Notes: generated from the letters alone by a model not told the origin. Positions 1-8,729 are shown, counted from the stretch's first letter. The stretch: 64,000 nt of DNA from Sphingomonas canadensis (GCF_026013525.1 NZ_JAPDRA010000001.1:845056-909055), one strand, 5' to 3'. Numbers and translations are program-made.

Positions 1-909
1 GTCGCCGCGGTCGAACGGCTGCGGCCCGGCCAGTATATCTGGGCGCCCCAGCTCGCGCCCCAGGGGCCGATGCTGGTGGTGGTGAACATCGCCACCCAGC
101 GGCTGATCGCCTATCGCAACGGCATCCCGATCGCGGTCTCCACCGTATCCACCGGGCGCGCGGGCCACCGTACGCCGACGGGCATCTTCACCATCCTCCA
201 GAAGCGCGAGGAGCATTACTCCAGCATCTACAACCGCGCGCCGATGCCCTTCATGCAGCGGCTGACCTGGGGCGGCATCGCGCTCCACGGCGGCAACCTG
301 CCCGGCTATCCGGCGTCGCACGGCTGCGTCCGGCTGCCACACGAATTCGCCAAGCTGCTGTTCTCCGAAACCGCGCTGGGGATGACGGTGGTGGTGGTGA
401 ACCAGCCCGCGCTGCCGCGCGTCGCGCCCGGCCCGGCGCTGTTGCGCTCGCCCGGCGCGCGCGCCACCACGGTGATGCCCACCGTGTGGCGGCCGGAGCT
501 TTCGCCCAGCGGCCCCGTGTCGATCGTGGTCAGCGCGCCGGACCGGCGAATGGTGGTGCTGCGCAACGGGATCGAGATCGGATCGGCCCCCGTGGCCTTC
601 GACGGGGAGGTCGACAGCCTCCAGGCCTATGTTCTCCAGAGCATCGACGGCGGCGAGTATCGCTGGGGCCGGGTGGCGCTGCCCGGCCAGTCCGCGCCGC
701 CGGCCGGGGTGATGCCCGCCGTCAGCACCTCGCAGCAGGGCACCGATCCCTTCCGCCAGGCGCTGGCCAGCGTGGTGCGGCCCGGAACGACGATGATCGT
801 GCTGCCCGATTCGTTTGGCCCCGGCTTCGTCCGCTCCGCGCCGATGACCGTGATCGAGAACGAGCCGCCCCGCGCGCCGGACGTGGCCGCCATCACCAAC
901 GGCGGCTGA
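1..909 (+). CDS. L,D-transpeptidase (YkuD family), 5'-truncated by the window edge
   Basis: The frame is open from base 1, so the start lies upstream; 302 codons are visible. The YkuD catalytic domain occupies about the first 140 visible residues and carries the family signature: a His in HGGNLPGYP followed by SHGCVRLP, with the catalytic Cys codon at 325-327. These enzymes act in the periplasm, making 3-3 peptidoglycan cross-links or attaching proteins to peptidoglycan. The C-terminal half (from about nt 480) repeats a strand-rich pattern, including a second IVVSAPDRRMVVLRNG stretch resembling the N-terminal MLVVVNIATQRLIAYRNG, so it may be a degenerate second YkuD-like or accessory domain without the Cys. 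The signal peptide would be outside the window. Family assignment is secure; the exact substrate is not. Confidence 0.9.
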   Translation, partial: VAAVERLRPGQYIWAPQLAPQGPMLVVVNIATQRLIAYRNGIPIAVSTVSTGRAGHRTPTGIFTILQKREEHYSSIYNRAPMPFMQRLTWGGIALHGGNLPGYPASHGCVRLPHEFAKLLFSETALGMTVVVVNQPALPRVAPGPALLRSPGARATTVMPTVWRPELSPSGPVSIVVSAPDRRMVVLRNGIEIGSAPVAFDGEVDSLQAYVLQSIDGGEYRWGRVALPGQSAPPAGVMPAVSTSQQGTDPFRQALASVVRPGTTMIVLPDSFGPGFVRSAPMTVIENEPPRAPDVAAITNGG

Positions 910-969
910 GGCGCGGGGCCGGGCCACAGGCCCGCGCAGCCTTCGCATGCCCCGCGCGTTTCCTTGCCG

Positions 970-3723
970 ATGCATCGCGATTCGAAAATGCGCAGCCCCG
1001 CGCCGCAATCGGCCGTTGACCGTAACGATATTGCGGTGCAGCAAAGCACCATGGGCAAGCCGCCGATCGCGAACAACCCCGATATCCGTTTCCTGGGCAA
1101 GCTGCTGGGCGACGTGATCCGCGCCTATGGCGGCGAAGCGCTGTTCAAGCGGATCGAATATATCCGCGCCACATCGGTGGATCGCGCGCGCGGCGTGGCC
1201 GGGGCGGACGCCATCGATCCGGGGCTGGACCGGCTGACGCTGGACGAGACGATCGATTTCGTGCGCGGCTTCATGCTCTTCTCGATGCTCGCCAACCTGG
1301 CCGAGGACCGGCAGGCGGCGCTGGCCGGCGACGGCACCGATGTCGCGGCCGCGCTCGCCCGGCTCCAGGCCGAGGGCATCGGCCGCGAAGCGGTGGCGGA
1401 GCTGCTGTCGCAGGCGCTGATCGCCCCCGTGCTCACCGCGCACCCCACCGAGGTGCGGCGCAAGAGCATGATCGACCACAAGAACCGCATCGCCGACCTG
1501 ATGGCGCTGCGCGACGCCAACGCCGCCGAGACCGAGGACGGCGATCGCGTGGAAGAGGCGATCCAGCGCCAGATCGCGCTGCTGTGGCAGACGCGGGTGC
1601 TGCGCCGCGAGCGGCTGGGCGTAGCGGACGAGGTGGAGACCGCCCTTTCCTATTTCCGCGACGTCTTCCTGCCCGTGCTGCCCCGGCTCTACGCGCGCTG
1701 GGATCGCGCGCTGGGATCGCGCACGCCCAGCTTCCTGCGCCCGGGAAGCTGGATCGGCGGCGATCGCGACGGCAACCCCTTCGTCACCGCCGATTCGCTG
1801 CGGCTGGCGCTGGCACGATCGGCGGAAACCGTGCTGGTCTATTATCTGGAGGCGGTCCACGCGCTGGGTGCGGAGCTTTCGATCTCGACCGAGCATGCCG
1901 CCGTGGACGAGGCCGTGCTGCGGCTCGCCGAGGCGAGCCACGATACCGGCCGCAGCCGGGCGGACGAGCCCTATCGCCGCGCGCTTTCGGGCATCTACGC
2001 GCGCCTCTGCGCGACGCACCAGGAGCTTGCGGGCAAGCCTGCGCCGCGCCCCGCGCCCATCGCGGGCAAGCCCTATGCCGAACCCGGCGAGCTGCGCGAG
2101 GAGCTGGCGGCGGTCGCCCGCGCGCTGAGCCACCAGGGCGGCGGGATGCTGGCGAGCGGCGGCGCGCTGGGCCGGCTGATCCGCGCGGTGGAGACCTTCG
2201 GCTTCCACCTGGCCACGCTCGACCTGCGCCAGAACAGCGCGGTCCATGAGCGCGTCGTGGCCGAGCTGCTGAAGGCCGCGGGCGTCTGCGGCGATTATGC
2301 CGCGCTGGCCGAGGAGGATCGCGTCGCGCTGCTCCGCCGCGAGCTGGCGAGCCCGCGCCCGCTCACCAGCCCCTATGCCGATTATTCGGAGGAGACGGCG
2401 TCCGAGCTGGCCATCGCCCATGCCGCGGCGGAGGCGCACGCGCGCTACGGGCGCCAGTGCATCACCAACTACATCGTATCGATGTCGCAATCGGTGTCGG
2501 ACCTGCTCGAGGTCCATGTGCTGCTGAAGGAGGCCGGGCTCTATATCCCCGGCGAAAATCCGCAGGCGCATGTGATGGCCGTGCCGCTGTTCGAGACGAT
2601 CGGCGACCTGGAGAGCGCGCCTGCGATCATCGAGGCCTGGCTGGCGCTGCCCGAAGTGGCGGCGATCTCCGCCGGGCGCGGCCATCAGGAAGTGATGATC
2701 GGCTATTCCGACTCGAACAAGGACGGCGGCTATCTGACCTCCACCTGGCAGCTCAGCCGGGGGTCGACCGCGCTGGCGCCGGTGTTCGCCAGGGCCGGCG
2801 TCCGCATGCAGCTCTTCCACGGGCGCGGCGGATCGGTGGGGCGCGGCGGCGGCTCCTCGTTCGCGGCGATCCTGGCCCAGCCGCGCGGCACCGTGCAGGG
2901 CCGCATCCGCATCACCGAACAGGGCGAGGTGATCGCCGCCAAATACGGCACACGCGAGAGCGCGGCGGCGAACCTGGAGGCGGTGGCGTCCGCCACGCTG
3001 ATCGCCAGCCTGGAGGCGGAGCCGCTGGCGCCCGCCGACGCCGCGCGATTCGCCGCGGCGATGGACACGCTGTCGGCCAGCGCGTTCCGCGCCTATCGCG
3101 GCCTGGTCTACGAGACCGAGGGCTTCCGGACCTTCTTCCGACAGATGACGCCGATCGCCGAGATATCGGGCCTGAAGATCGGATCGCGCCCCGCCAGCCG
3201 CAAGAAATCGGACGCGATCGAGGATCTGCGCGCCATCCCCTGGGTGTTCAGTTGGGCGCAGTCGCGCGCGATGCTGCCGGGCTGGTATGGCGTGGGCGCC
3301 GCCATGTCCGCGTTCGAGGACAAGGGGCTGCTGCGCGAGATGGCGGCCGCCTGGCCCTTCTTCCAGGCGATGCTGGACAATATGGAGCAGGTGCTCGCCA
3401 AGTCCGACATGGGCATCGCCGCGCGCTATGCCGCGCTGGTGGAGGACGCGGCGCTGCGCGACCATGTGTTCGGCCGCATCCGCGACGGGTGGCAGGCGAC
3501 GCACGACTGCCTGCTCCAGGCGACGCGGCAGACGCGCCTGCTGGAAAAGCACCCCGCGCTCGACATGTCGATCCGGCTGCGGCTTCCCTATATCGAGCCG
3601 CTCAATCTGCTGCAGATCGAGCTGATGAAGCGCCATCGCGCGGGGGAGACCGACGAGCGCATCCGCGAGGGCATCCTGCTCTCGATCAACGCGGTGGCGA
3701 CGGCGCTGCGCAACAGCGGCTGA
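970..3723 (+). CDS. ppc: Phosphoenolpyruvate carboxylase
   Basis: This enzyme carboxylates phosphoenolpyruvate to oxaloacetate, replenishing the TCA cycle in the cytosol. At about 917 residues it has the usual bacterial PEPC length. Visible motifs in order are LTAHPTEVRRKS with the catalytic His, GGDRDGNPFVT, GYSDSNKDGGYLTS, FHGRGGSVGRGGG (the glycine-rich active-site loop) and QGEVIAAKYG. The C-terminus ends NSG, close to the conserved NTG end. The start is uncertain: ATG codons at 970, 988 and 1051 are all in frame and none has a strong ribosome-binding site. Homology normally begins at the NPDIRFLGKLLGD stretch just after 1051, so the first 20-30 residues may not be translated. It stands alone between the transpeptidase and a convergent thioesterase gene. 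Confidence 0.96.
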   Translation: MHRDSKMRSPAPQSAVDRNDIAVQQSTMGKPPIANNPDIRFLGKLLGDVIRAYGGEALFKRIEYIRATSVDRARGVAGADAIDPGLDRLTLDETIDFVRGFMLFSMLANLAEDRQAALAGDGTDVAAALARLQAEGIGREAVAELLSQALIAPVLTAHPTEVRRKSMIDHKNRIADLMALRDANAAETEDGDRVEEAIQRQIALLWQTRVLRRERLGVADEVETALSYFRDVFLPVLPRLYARWDRALGSRTPSFLRPGSWIGGDRDGNPFVTADSLRLALARSAETVLVYYLEAVHALGAELSISTEHAAVDEAVLRLAEASHDTGRSRADEPYRRALSGIYARLCATHQELAGKPAPRPAPIAGKPYAEPGELREELAAVARALSHQGGGMLASGGALGRLIRAVETFGFHLATLDLRQNSAVHERVVAELLKAAGVCGDYAALAEEDRVALLRRELASPRPLTSPYADYSEETASELAIAHAAAEAHARYGRQCITNYIVSMSQSVSDLLEVHVLLKEAGLYIPGENPQAHVMAVPLFETIGDLESAPAIIEAWLALPEVAAISAGRGHQEVMIGYSDSNKDGGYLTSTWQLSRGSTALAPVFARAGVRMQLFHGRGGSVGRGGGSSFAAILAQPRGTVQGRIRITEQGEVIAAKYGTRESAAANLEAVASATLIASLEAEPLAPADAARFAAAMDTLSASAFRAYRGLVYETEGFRTFFRQMTPIAEISGLKIGSRPASRKKSDAIEDLRAIPWVFSWAQSRAMLPGWYGVGAAMSAFEDKGLLREMAAAWPFFQAMLDNMEQVLAKSDMGIAARYAALVEDAALRDHVFGRIRDGWQATHDCLLQATRQTRLLEKHPALDMSIRLRLPYIEPLNLLQIELMKRHRAGETDERIREGILLSINAVATALRNSG

Positions 3724-3781
3724 TCCCGCGCCTTCACCGTGGAGCATGTTTCACGATTGTTTCCGCGTCGGCGCGGGCGCC

Positions 3782-4183
3782 TCATCCGTCCCATTCGGCG
3801 AAGGGCGCCGCCACCTCGGCGGGCACGCGCACCAGCCGGCCGCTGGCGCGATCGATGATCGCCCAGGTCGATCGTGCCTCCACCTTCGGCTTGCCGTCGG
3901 CGCCCACGAAGCGCACGCAGCGATCGAAGCGGGCGCCGCGCGGCGGCTCCGGAATCCAGGTCTCCGCCGTCACCGTGTCCCCGGCGACGACGTTGCCGCG
4001 GTAATCGATCTCGTGCCGCGTCACGACCCAGACATAGGAGTCCTTGTGCGCCTGGGGCGCCACCGCGTTCCAATGCGCGACGGCGATGTCCTGGATCCAG
4101 CGGACCCACACCACGTTGTTGACGTGGCCCAGCTCGTCGATGTCGTCCGGGCCGGCGGTGATCCTGGTGGTGAAGCGCGCCAT
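3782..4183 (-). CDS. Acyl-CoA thioesterase, hot-dog fold (4HBT/YbgC-FadM type)
   Basis: A 133-residue single hot-dog domain protein. The N-terminal DELGHVNNVVWVRWIQD segment matches the YbgC/FadM active-site helix, where the Asp/Glu preceding GHVNN is near the catalytic position. Such enzymes hydrolyse short or medium acyl-CoA thioesters in the cytosol. The later ITRASG-like segment (IIDRASGRLVRVP) is the usual closing strand. The gene is convergent with ppc and ends 59 bp from it. It starts at an ATG 54 bp from the end of the MFS gene on the same strand, so the two could share a transcript. The substrate cannot be read from sequence. Confidence 0.85.
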   Translation of the reverse strand: MARFTTRITAGPDDIDELGHVNNVVWVRWIQDIAVAHWNAVAPQAHKDSYVWVVTRHEIDYRGNVVAGDTVTAETWIPEPPRGARFDRCVRFVGADGKPKVEARSTWAIIDRASGRLVRVPAEVAAPFAEWDG

Positions 4184-4236
4184 GCCCGGAGCTTAGCAGA
4201 GGCGCGGCGGCGCCTTCCACTACCGCCGTGCGCGGC

Positions 4237-5475
4237 TCAGCTCGGGCGGTAGAGCCGGCCGCGCTCGGTGATCGCGGCGATGATCAGCGCGGAGACGCCG
4301 GCGATGAAGAACCCGGCGTAGAGCGGCACCGTCGTCCCGTCGAACATCTGCCCCACCACCGCGCCCAGCGACGCGCCGACGAAGGTGGTGAAGAAGCCCT
4401 GAAGGCTGGACGCGGTGCCCGCGATCGCCCCCATCTTCTCCATCGCCATCGACTGGAAGTTCGCCCCGACCAGGCCGAAGTTCACCATCATCAGCGATTG
4501 CAGCACGACGAAGCTGAGCAGCGTCTCCAATTCCATCCAGGCTACCGCCAGGTGGATCGCCGCCACGACGATCATGATCGTGAGCGCGGTGTGCGAGATG
4601 CGGCGCATGCCCACGCGCATCACCAGCCGCGAATTGATCATCGATCCCACCGCCATCGACGCGGCGATGCTGGCGAACACGGGGATGAGCAGGTGTTCGG
4701 CATGGAACACGTCATAGACGATCTGCTGCACCGAGTTGATGAAGCCGAACATGCCGCCCATCATCGCCGCCGTCGCTACCGTATAGCCCAGCGCATAGCG
4801 ATCGCGCGCGGCGGTGGCGTAATCGGCGGCAATACGGCGCAGGCTCAGCGGCTGGCGCGCGCCGGGGTCCAGCGTCTCGGGCAGGCGCAGCCAGAACCAG
4901 GCGAGAACGGCAATCCCCGCCACCGACATGCCCCAGAAGATCAGCCGCCAGGTGCCGACCAGCAGCACCGCCTGGCCGAACGCGGGCGCCGCGATCGGCA
5001 CGGCCATGAACACCATCGAGATCAGGCTCATCACCTGCGCCATGCCGCGGCCGGAATAGCGGTCGCGCACGATCGCCACGGTGACCACGCGGCCGCCCGC
5101 CGCCACCGCGCCCATCGTCGCACGTGCGACCAGCAGCAGCACGAAGCTGGAGGAAGCCGCGGCGATCGCGCTGGTGATCACATAGCCCGCCAGCGATATC
5201 GCCAGCACCGGGCGCCGGCCGTAACGGTCCGCCAGCGGCCCATAGATCAGGTGCGAGACGGCGAAGCCGATCAGATAGGCGCTGATCACATATTGGCGCT
5301 GGTTGGCGGAGGAGACGTTGAGCGATTCGCCGATCGCCGGCAGCGCGGGCAGCATCGCGTCCACGCCCAGCGCGGTGAGCGCCATTAGCGCCGCGCACAG
5401 GGCCACGAACTCGCCGAGCCCGATGGGCGCGCGTCCGTGGCTCTGCGAAGCGAGCGCCGGGTTGATCTGGTCCAT
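4237..5475 (-). CDS. MFS drug-resistance transporter, Bcr/CflA type
   Basis: About 412 residues with twelve predicted hydrophobic segments, typical of the major facilitator superfamily. The first helix contains GVDAMLPALPAIG, and the loop after TM2 is GPLADRYGRRPVL, the classic motif A between helices 2 and 3. The arrangement GVDAMLPALP plus the RLVMRVGMRR loop in the second half resembles Bcr/CflA bicyclomycin/chloramphenicol exporters. It sits in the inner membrane and is expected to be a proton antiporter. The ATG at 5475 (MDQINPAL) is preferred over an upstream in-frame start at 5511, because the region before it has no membrane-protein character. The substrate is unknown. Confidence 0.88.
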   Translation of the reverse strand: MDQINPALASQSHGRAPIGLGEFVALCAALMALTALGVDAMLPALPAIGESLNVSSANQRQYVISAYLIGFAVSHLIYGPLADRYGRRPVLAISLAGYVITSAIAAASSSFVLLLVARATMGAVAAGGRVVTVAIVRDRYSGRGMAQVMSLISMVFMAVPIAAPAFGQAVLLVGTWRLIFWGMSVAGIAVLAWFWLRLPETLDPGARQPLSLRRIAADYATAARDRYALGYTVATAAMMGGMFGFINSVQQIVYDVFHAEHLLIPVFASIAASMAVGSMINSRLVMRVGMRRISHTALTIMIVVAAIHLAVAWMELETLLSFVVLQSLMMVNFGLVGANFQSMAMEKMGAIAGTASSLQGFFTTFVGASLGAVVGQMFDGTTVPLYAGFFIAGVSALIIAAITERGRLYRPS

Positions 5476-5562
5476 GCGCGCCCCAATGGCCCAACATGGC
5501 GGCCGCGTCACCGCCTTTTTGCGATGCAGCGAAGCGCCGCACCCGGATGCGCGGCACAGGAT

Positions 5563-6126
5563 CTAAAGCAGGTGGAACGCCCCGGCGCCGGTCACCACGC
5601 CCGCCACCAGCATCGCCAGCGCCATCACCGCGCGCAATATCCTGAGCGGGATACGGCCCCAGCCCAGCTCGCCCAGATAGGCGGCGACAAAGGTGACCGC
5701 GAAGGTGCCCGCCACCGCCCCGGCGAGCGCGAACCACGGTTCGCCGCGCACCGCGATGGCAAAGGTCAGGAACTGCGTCCTGTCTCCCGCCGCCAGCGCC
5801 AGCACGCCCAGGAAGGCGGTGAGCAGCGATCCCGCGCGCCATTTCTCCATCCGCGCGGGCGGCTTCGCCGGCCAGATTCCGCCCAGCCCGCCGACCACCA
5901 GCGCCACCGCCAGCATCAGCATGCGCGCATCGGGGTTGAGCAGCGGCGCCACCGCCATCGCGCCCAGCACGGCCACCAGGTTGCCCGCGGCATGCGCCGC
6001 CACCGCCCCCAGCGTGACCAGGAACGGGCGGCCATAGCGATCAGCCAGGATCGCCGCGAGCATCGCCGGGCGCTCGCCGAGCTGGGTGAGGAGCGCCGCG
6101 ACGAACGCGGGCACCAGGGCTTCCAT
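5563..6126 (-). CDS. TMEM165/GDT1-like (UPF0016) membrane protein
   Basis: A 187-residue protein with six hydrophobic segments in two inverted halves, the layout of the GDT1/UPF0016 family of Mn2+/Ca2+ exporters. Each half of a canonical member has an E-x-G-D-(K/R)-(T/S) motif. Here the first is TQLGERPAM (about residue 14) and the second is AAGDRTQFL (about residue 110). The second keeps GDRT but has lost the leading Glu, and the first has QLGER in place of ELGDK. It may therefore be a diverged cation transporter or one with altered selectivity. It stands between the MFS gene (same strand, 52 bp beyond its stop to the next start) and the divergently placed rpmG. Confidence 0.75.
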   Translation of the reverse strand: MEALVPAFVAALLTQLGERPAMLAAILADRYGRPFLVTLGAVAAHAAGNLVAVLGAMAVAPLLNPDARMLMLAVALVVGGLGGIWPAKPPARMEKWRAGSLLTAFLGVLALAAGDRTQFLTFAIAVRGEPWFALAGAVAGTFAVTFVAAYLGELGWGRIPLRILRAVMALAMLVAGVVTGAGAFHLL

Positions 6127-6238
6127 CCTTTACACTTCCCCCGCCTTGACTTTTCCGCGCTGCTGGCGCATCCGCCGCGCCTGCTAGCGGCGCGCCCCGG
6201 CGTGCCGCTTTTTCCATTTACGTTTCGAGGGTAGGGTC

Positions 6239-6406
6239 ATGGCCAAGCCGACCACTGTCAAGATCAAGCTCGTCAGCTCGGCGGACACGGGTTTCTTCTA
6301 CGTCACGAAGAAGAATCCGCGCACCAAGACCGAGAAGCTGTCCTTCCGCAAGTATGATCCCGTCGCGCGCAAGCACGTCGAGTTCAAGGAAGCGAAGATC
6401 AAGTAA
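6239..6406 (+). CDS. rpmG: 50S ribosomal protein L33
   Basis: A 55-residue protein beginning [18 protein letters not shown] and ending EFKEAKIK, recognisable throughout as L33. The [14 protein letters not shown] and KLSFRKYDP stretches are the diagnostic core. The alphaproteobacterial form lacks the four zinc-binding cysteines, as here. The ATG follows a GAGGGTAGGGTC purine-rich stretch serving as ribosome-binding site. A TTGAC box lies about 90 bp upstream (6146-6150) but no convincing -10 box is at the usual distance. The last eight bases overlap the 3' end of the convergent hypothetical gene at 6399-6728. Confidence 0.97.
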   Translation: MAKPTTVKIKLVSSADTGFFYVTKKNPRTKTEKLSFRKYDPVARKHVEFKEAKIK

Positions 6407-6728
6407 GCGATTCGTCCCCGGCCTCAAGCGCCGGGGGCAGCAGTGCGCGGACCGCTTCGGGCGAATCCGGCTCGAACAATGCCCTGAACAGCGGCGCGAA
6501 TCGGTCCGTCGGATCCTCTACGACGGCGGCGCCCATCTGCGCGTCCAGCATGCGCCACGCCTCCGCCATCCCTTCGGCGGCATCAAGATGCAGCTCCGCC
6601 AGCACACCGTGCAGCACCGCGGTCGTCGAATCGCGGGCCTGGGCCGAAAGCTCGCGCTCGCGCGATGCGCGAAGCACGTGCCAGCTATAGTGCGTCATGC
6701 GGCGGAGCCGTTCGGACGAGATCGTCAT
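6399..6728 (-). CDS. Hypothetical protein, 109 residues, helical
   Basis: The protein begins [16 protein letters not shown] and is rich in Ala, Arg, Glu and Leu with an amphipathic helical pattern, no signal peptide and no membrane segment. I do not recognise a family. It is convergent with rpmG and overlaps its last eight bases. Amino-acid composition is natural and not the Arg/Pro-rich pattern of a shadow frame, and no other gene competes for the space, which favours a real gene. It lies downstream of divK on the same strand, across a 27-bp-arm palindrome (6818-6893), so it is probably transcribed separately. Confidence 0.5.
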   Translation of the reverse strand: MTISSERLRRMTHYSWHVLRASRERELSAQARDSTTAVLHGVLAELHLDAAEGMAEAWRMLDAQMGAAVVEDPTDRFAPLFRALFEPDSPEAVRALLPPALEAGDESLT

Positions 6729-6817
6729 ACGCAGAATCCCGGATCGCGTGGCTCGTGCCTTCCTTCCGCCTTTCGGGTTGCCAAACCGTTAACGCGGCCG
6801 CCGCCCTTTCATGGCGG

Positions 6818-6893
6818 CACCGGCCCTCTCCCCCACCCGGCCACCCAAAAAAGATACTGAAGTTGCGTGGCCGGGCGGGCGAGAGGGCCGGCG
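6818..6893. repeat. Long imperfect inverted repeat between divK and a hypothetical gene
   Basis: Two 27-base arms at 6818-6844 and 6867-6893 are reverse complements with three mismatches. They are separated by a 22-base, A-rich loop (6845-6866). As RNA from the minus strand it would fold immediately after the divK stop codon (6919). It could therefore act as a transcription terminator or mRNA 3'-end protector, although no U-run follows. The sequence style (GGCCCTCTC with CCCGGCCAC) looks like a dispersed intergenic palindrome. Confidence 0.7.
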
Positions 6894-6918
6894 CGGGCCG
6901 GGGAAAACCGAAAAACAC

Positions 6919-7284
6919 CTAGGGCACCAGCGCGCGCACCTCTTCCATGAAGCGGCTGAGCGAGATCGGCTTCGACACATAGGCGTTGGCGCCCGCGGCG
7001 CGGATGCGCTCCTCGTCCTCATGCCCGGCATAGGCGGTGACCGCCATCACCGGCGTGCGCGCCAGCACGGGATCGGCCCGCATCTGGCGAATCAGCGCCT
7101 CTCCGCTGACGTGCGGAAGCTGGATGTCGGTCACCACCAGGTCCGGGGCGAAGCGGTGCGCCGCGGCCAGCGCCTCGCGCCCGTCGCTCACCGGCTCGGT
7201 CTCGAAGCCGTGCGCGCGCAACAGGTCGCAAAACAGTTTGAGATTGAGTTCGTTGTCCTCGACAACGAGCACTCGATTTGCCAC
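6919..7284 (-). CDS. divK: Single-domain response regulator, DivK-like
   Basis: A 121-residue receiver domain with nothing attached. It begins VANRVLVVEDNELNLKLF, which is close to the DivK N-terminus. The phosphoacceptor Asp is in VVTDIQLPHVSG (about residue 52), the conserved Thr/Ala region is MAVTAYAG, and the Lys is in YVSKPIS (about residue 105). DivK controls DivJ/PleC/CckA signalling and cell-cycle polarity in Alphaproteobacteria. The start is a GTG at 7284; upstream in-frame codons run into sequence without receiver similarity. It is divergent from the DUF3572 gene, with only 38 bp between start codons, a gene order common in this group. Confidence 0.9.
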   Translation of the reverse strand: MANRVLVVEDNELNLKLFCDLLRAHGFETEPVSDGREALAAAHRFAPDLVVTDIQLPHVSGEALIRQMRADPVLARTPVMAVTAYAGHEDEERIRAAGANAYVSKPISLSRFMEEVRALVP

Positions 7285-7322
7285 GCGCACCTCTGATGAA
7301 AACCGCGCGGATGCTCTAGGCG

Positions 7323-7598
7323 ATGACGGCGCATCAGACAAACACCGAGGATGCCGCCACGCTGGCGCTGGGCGCGCTCGCCTGGACGCTGGGCGATCCG
7401 GCGCGGGCGGAGCGGCTGCTGGCGCTGACCGGGCTGGATGCGGCGGGGCTGCGCGCGCGGGCCGGCGATCCGGCGCTACTGGCCGCCGCCATCGGCTTTC
7501 TGGAGGCGCACGAGCCCGATCTGGTCGCCTGCGCGCTTGCGCTGGAGGTCGCGCCGCCCCAACTCGTCGCCGCGCGCGAGGCGCTGGAGAAGCTATGA
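7323..7598 (+). CDS. DUF3572 domain protein
   Basis: A 91-residue all-helical protein (LALGALAWTLGDPARAERLLALTG near the N-terminus and FLEAHEPDLVACALAL later) matching the DUF3572 family of Alphaproteobacteria. No function is known and no catalytic residue can be pointed to. It is divergent from divK and shares an ATGA stop/start overlap at 7595-7598 with the HAD gene, so the two are translationally coupled. Confidence 0.82.
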   Translation: MTAHQTNTEDAATLALGALAWTLGDPARAERLLALTGLDAAGLRARAGDPALLAAAIGFLEAHEPDLVACALALEVAPPQLVAAREALEKL

Positions 7599-8224
7599 GA
7601 CCGCTGCTGATCACCGATTGCGACGAAGTGCTGCTGCACATGGTCCGCCATTTCGGCGCCTGGCTGGATGAGGCGCACGATATCGAATTCACCCCCAACG
7701 GCGGCGATTTCGCCAGCTCGATGCGCCGTCGCGCCTGCGGCAGCCTGGTCCAGCCGGACGATATGTGGACGCTGCTCGGCGGCTTCTTCCCGGCGGAGAT
7801 GGGACGGCAGACGCTGGTGCCGCACGCGCGCGAATCGCTTGCCGCGCTGGCGCAGGCGGCCGATATCGTCGTGCTCACCAACCTGTTGGACGGGCTGCGC
7901 GACGACCGCATCGCCCAGCTTGCCGATCACGGCATCGCGCATCGCGTGGAAACCAACCAGGGCGGCAAGGGCACGCCGGTCGCGCGGCTGATCGCCGAGT
8001 ACAACCCCAGCGTCACGGTGTTCGTCGACGATCTGGCGGTGCATCACGAATCGGTCGCCAAGCATGCGCCGCAGGTCCACCGGCTGCATATGGTGTCGGA
8101 GCCCAGCCTGGCGCCGCAGGTGCCGCCCGCGCCGCATGCGCATGCCCGAATCGATTGCTGGCGCGACGCGCATGGCTGGATCGCAGAACGCTTCGGCTTG
8201 ACCGGCGGCGCCGCGGATGGTTGA
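7595..8224 (+). CDS. HAD-superfamily hydrolase
   Basis: The 209-residue protein opens with LLITDCDEVLLHM, the HAD motif I (DxD) with nucleophile Asp at about residue 8. Motif II is the Thr in IVVLTNL (about residue 93). The Lys and acidic motifs are represented by QGGKGTPVA and VTVFVDDLAVHH (about residues 125-150). It is expected to be a cytosolic phosphatase of unknown substrate. Translation is coupled to the DUF3572 gene by an ATGA overlap, and the RidA gene follows 9 bp later. Confidence 0.82.
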   Translation: MRPLLITDCDEVLLHMVRHFGAWLDEAHDIEFTPNGGDFASSMRRRACGSLVQPDDMWTLLGGFFPAEMGRQTLVPHARESLAALAQAADIVVLTNLLDGLRDDRIAQLADHGIAHRVETNQGGKGTPVARLIAEYNPSVTVFVDDLAVHHESVAKHAPQVHRLHMVSEPSLAPQVPPAPHAHARIDCWRDAHGWIAERFGLTGGAADG

Positions 8225-8233
8225 GCGCCAGGC

Positions 8234-8698
8234 ATGACCGACACGATCGAAGCCCGCCTCGCCGAGCTCGGCATCACCCTGCCCGAGCCCTCCGCCCCCG
8301 TCGCCGCCTATGTCCCCACCGTCGTGGCGGGCGGACTGCTCCATATCTCGGGCCAGGTCTCGAACAAGGACGGCGCGTTGATGACCGGGCGTATCGGCGA
8401 GGATCGCGACGCCGAATATGGCATGGAAGCCGCGCGCGCATGCGGGCTGATGCTGCTCGCGCAGATGCGCAAGGCGCTGGGCAGCCTCGACCGGGTCGAG
8501 CGCATCGTGAAGCTCGGCGTCTTCGTCAATTCCGCGCCCGCATTCACCGCCCAGCCCCAGGTGGCCAATGGTGCATCGCAACTTATGGAGGCGGTGTTCG
8601 GCGAGTCGGGACGCCATGCCCGCAGCGCAGTGGGTGTTGCAGTTTTGCCACTCAACGCCGCCGTGGAGATCGACGCGATCGTCGCCATCAAGGGTTGA
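8234..8698 (+). CDS. RidA/YjgF family protein
   Basis: A 154-residue member of the RidA superfamily. The segments LHISGQVSNKDG (about residues 37-48) and GVFVNSAPAFT-PQ-VANGASQLM are family hallmarks, and the C-terminus closes with VGVAVLPLNAAVEIDAIV. RidA proteins deaminate reactive enamine/imine intermediates released by PLP enzymes. The classical RidA Arg that binds the carboxylate normally lies in a C-R-V-x-V-type strand near residue 105. Here the corresponding strand reads HARSAVGVAVLPLN, so the subgroup is probably not archetypal RidA. It is the last gene of a probable three-gene run. Confidence 0.88.
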   Translation: MTDTIEARLAELGITLPEPSAPVAAYVPTVVAGGLLHISGQVSNKDGALMTGRIGEDRDAEYGMEAARACGLMLLAQMRKALGSLDRVERIVKLGVFVNSAPAFTAQPQVANGASQLMEAVFGESGRHARSAVGVAVLPLNAAVEIDAIVAIKG

Positions 8699-8729
8699 CG
8701 CCCAGACGGGCCAATTCTGTTGCCGTGCC

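Noticed and set aside
3725..3777. CCCGCGCC/GGCGCGGG inverted repeat between ppc and the thioesterase gene
   Set aside because: Eight-base arms with a 37-base loop and no U-run; too weak in this composition to call a terminator.
2457..4004. A long plus-strand open frame overlapping ppc and the thioesterase gene
   Set aside because: Arg/Gly/Ala-biased shadow of ppc in another frame; no homology-like motifs.
4228..5388. A 386-codon frame antisense to the MFS gene
   Set aside because: Rich in His, Arg, Asp and Gln from reversed GC-rich codons; no plausible fold.
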